DNA of 64,000 bases, from NCBI GenBank assembly GCA_026724425.1, contig JAIUCV010000584.1, forward strand, positions 372,001 through 436,000, given 5' to 3'. Origin of the DNA: Erythrophleum ivorense. Its lineage: Eukaryota > Streptophyta > Magnoliopsida > Fabales > Fabaceae. Positions 61,498-64,000 of this stretch are shown here, piece by piece. How positions within the stretch are numbered: position 1 is the first letter of the stretch; the number at the start of each line of letters is the position of its first letter. Both the position numbers and the translations under genes were made by a program. Under the pieces are notes generated by a model, which was not told the origin of the DNA, did not search any database, and saw only the letters and a program-made list of their open reading frames with translations.

Positions 61498-64000
61498 TGT
61501 AATATCCGGTTCTTTGAAAATAAGAAAACACGAGAAACGTAATGCACGGTTTCTTCGTAAATGTATAAAATTCACTGGATACAAAAGCAAGTCCTCCAAA
61601 ATAAATTATTTAAGAACAAAAAATTTAAGTAGCATCCTAAACTCTTAAAAATGAGAATCACAGGCTTAAACTGAAAGAAAAAATGAGCTAGAATGAAGAA
61701 ACGAATTTAAACAAAAGGTTAACGAAACGTAATGGCATTTTCATAATTTTAAGCAAATTTTGGAATTCTCATGGGAGGGCTTTTTAAATGAAATTTTTGA
61801 GTTCTTTAAGGTTCTCAAAGACCTTGAAAACTATGGGAAGCCCTGGGATAGTTAAAACTCCTCCGGTGGACGTTTTCCAACGTCAGTTGACCCAAATTTG
61901 ATAGATTTGTTTAGAAAGGTTTTAGCTCCGATTTGAATGATTCCAAAAGTATTTTATCAAATTGGAAACCCAAATTTCATAATGGAAAAGATGGTTCTAA
62001 AAAAAGAGCTAAAACAGGCTAGAAACGAAAATGCCAAGAACGAAAGGCAAAATTGGAAATTTTGAAAAAGAAGCTTCAAGAAACCCCTTCTTATTTCATG
62101 TCCTCCTTCTCCCCTCTTCTAGACTGATCTAATTCTGCCCCAAAACTAGAGAAGAAAGCCAGCCCCTAGGTGCACCAAGAGAAGAGGTTTTGAAGGGAGA
62201 AAAAGCAAGGAAAAGGTAGGAAACTTCATGGAATTTCAAGCTCTTTCTTTAGCAAAATGTTTCTTCTCCTTCTCCCTTTTCTCCCTATGGTTTTCTTAAA
62301 GTATTTTATGCTATTTTAAGGGCAGAACAGAGGGAAAAATTCGGATTTGAAGAGAGGAAACCAAGCAAAGTGAGAAACAAGCAAGAAGATGCAAGAAAAC
62401 AAGGTAAATCTTCATTCCTATGGTAGCTACTCCTTTTCCCCTTTCTTCCTTAGTTCATCCAACATAAGGAGGTCCAAGAAGGCTTGGATTTTAGGTAGAA
62501 CCAAAGGTGAATCCTAGGAAATTAGGTGTGGAGAATAAGAATATGCAAAGAAAATTAACAAAGAACCATTAGTTTTCAAGATAACATCATTAGGGATTCA
62601 AGTGCTCAATGAAAAATCTAATTTGATACAATAATTCCTAGGCTTAAATTAGTGTTTGGATGAGCTCCTAAAATACCTAGAAGGCTCCTCACATGCATCT
62701 TCCATCAAGAAAACAAAACAAACCCATTTGGTGCTTCCTTGAAGCCTAGCCTCAGCCTAAGCTAGATAGAGCACCTAAAGATAGTTTTAATTTGTTCCAA
62801 GCTTATTTTTGAGTCATATATGATGGAAAAGGATGAGAGGAAGCCTTGAAAAAATTTTAGAGGCCATAGATAGTGAGATGGTATCATAGGTTCCATATTA
62901 TGGCTTAAAGAAGCAACACCTAGCTAGGCTCATTGATTTAATTGTGTGATAACTCAAAGAGGTTTAAATAAAGTCAAGAATCATAAATGGATGGAAAGAA
63001 TGGAGCCAAGATGATATTTTCTTCAGGCTGCTTCATTAAGTACATTATGAAACCATCAAAGAGCCAAATGAACTACCTAGCTTTTATAGTGAATGTATGG
63101 CTTTAAAATTTGGTTCAAGAGTATAATTGGCTTCTATATGATGTGTCTAGGCTAAGAGAAATAATCTCCACTCCTTGTGTGTGTGAGGTCGAGGAAAGGA
63201 GCATAATTCCAAGAGAAAAGTGTGTTTGTATGGCAAAGGTAGCTCTCTCTACTTTTTCTCATGCATGAATGTGTGCTTACCTTGTCTTTGAATGTGTGTG
63301 TGTGTGTTTTAAGTCATGAAAAGTGTTCTAGCATATGACTTTGTTCCATGGTACCATAATGTTGTAATATGTTCTCAAATGATACCTAGTATGTGTGCTT
63401 GAGTTTGCTTGAGTGTGGTGGAGCCAAGAACCCTTAGCCATTGTGAGAATGAGCCAAGAACTCTTAGAAATGGTTGAAACAAAGTAAAGAGTCTCCTAAG
63501 AGTGAGGTTAAGTCAAAACCTTTTAGAGCAATTAGGTGAGGCAAGTCCAAAATCCATAAGAGAATTGGTGAGGCTAATCCACTTACTTGGCAAGCTTATG
63601 TATGCTTTGTGTAATTTGTTCAAATGCTAAGAATGCTTCTTGAATGATTACACATTCCATTATGTCCATGCATGCATTTTCAAGACTTACATTACATTCT
63701 TTATGTATAATTGAAAGGGAGATGAGCTATTAGAATTCTTTGAATCTTATTCCCTCCTCTCTAATGTCTTAACATGTTAGGTGGACCAAATGAGCAAGGT
63801 AATGGGAGCCACCAAGTTGAGAGATAAGAGATTGACATCAAAGTGTCTAGAATTACCTAGTTTTGTCTCTTTTATAGCCATATGAATGGCAAATGATGTA
63901 ATACTATGATGGAAATTTTGTATAATCATTTGAACATATGTATTTACTCATATATTTTATGCATGTATGAGATTTGATGCCAAATGAATGATAATATAGA
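61498..64000 (+). mobile_element. C-family LTR, runs off the window
   Basis: Starts TGTAATATCCGG and is colinear with other C LTRs to the window end. It includes the degenerate tandem array at 63419-63540 and purine-rich blocks followed by GTAG/GTAA donors near 62216 and 62403. About 1.2 kb of LTR should follow outside. The preceding pentamer is GCTTC; its partner would lie beyond the window. Confidence 0.85.

Noticed and set aside
1..64000. Host genes, tRNA, rRNA or miRNA genes
   Set aside because: Nearly every segment can be assigned to a repeated element by comparison within the window, and no tRNA or rRNA signature was seen apart from tRNA-complementary PBSs.

Overview
This window is plant nuclear DNA, most likely from a eudicot. 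It is AT-rich, has no intact host gene that I can recognise, and consists essentially entirely of LTR retrotransposons nested in one another, plus the end of one CACTA DNA transposon. Typical plant signals are a primer-binding site (PBS) matching tRNA-Asp, PBSs matching initiator tRNA-Met, polypurine tracts (PPTs), 5-bp target-site duplications (TSDs) and Ty3/gypsy pol fragments of chromovirus type. The species cannot be fixed from the sequence.

I separate five LTR families by internal comparison. 'L' is non-autonomous, with a 2.6-kb LTR, a tRNA-Asp PBS and an unusual acidic open reading frame. 'G1' has a 3.1-kb LTR and a non-coding interior. 'G2' has a 2.7-3.1-kb LTR with a conserved GC-rich core, and occurs as a gypsy-coding and a non-coding version. 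'C' has a 3.5-3.7-kb LTR and a chromovirus integrase next to its 3' LTR. 'E' is one 3.7-kb solo LTR.

Layout: 1-2246 is the 5' part of an L element. 2247-11219 is a G1 element with a truncated 5' LTR, sitting in a G2 LTR (11220-13663). That LTR lies in the integrase end of a C element (13664-13952), whose 3' LTR (13953-14359 and 21557-24740) is split by a non-coding G2 element on the minus strand (14360-21556). This C element lies in another C LTR (24741-26624), which itself sits in a second C-family integrase (26625-26820 and 30553-31180). That integrase is split again by the E solo LTR (26821-30552). The second C element's 3' LTR (31195-33246) is cut by a CACTA end (33247-33801), and the CACTA is cut by a minus-strand G2 gypsy element.

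The G2 gypsy 3' LTR (33802-44152) carries two C LTRs. Its coding interior (44153-48245) retains gag, protease, RT, RNase H and integrase, all broken by stops and frameshifts. Its gag is cut by a plus-strand C LTR starting at 48246. Only 7 bp into that C LTR sits a G2 solo LTR (48253-53630), which itself contains an L solo LTR (50735-53358). A further C solo LTR (54803-58316) interrupts the same host LTR. 58482-61497 is a second, minus-strand L element, and 61498-64000 is the start of another C LTR.

Five insertions are proven by exact 5-bp TSDs (GAGGA, TAGGC, TAACA, GTAAT, CCAAT). The most novel element is the L family: both copies carry the same broken reading frame, with no resemblance to gag or pol that I can see. 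It encodes a Gln-rich N-terminus and a long acidic part with two CxCx5CxxC modules. Its LTR has a cluster of CACGTG boxes.
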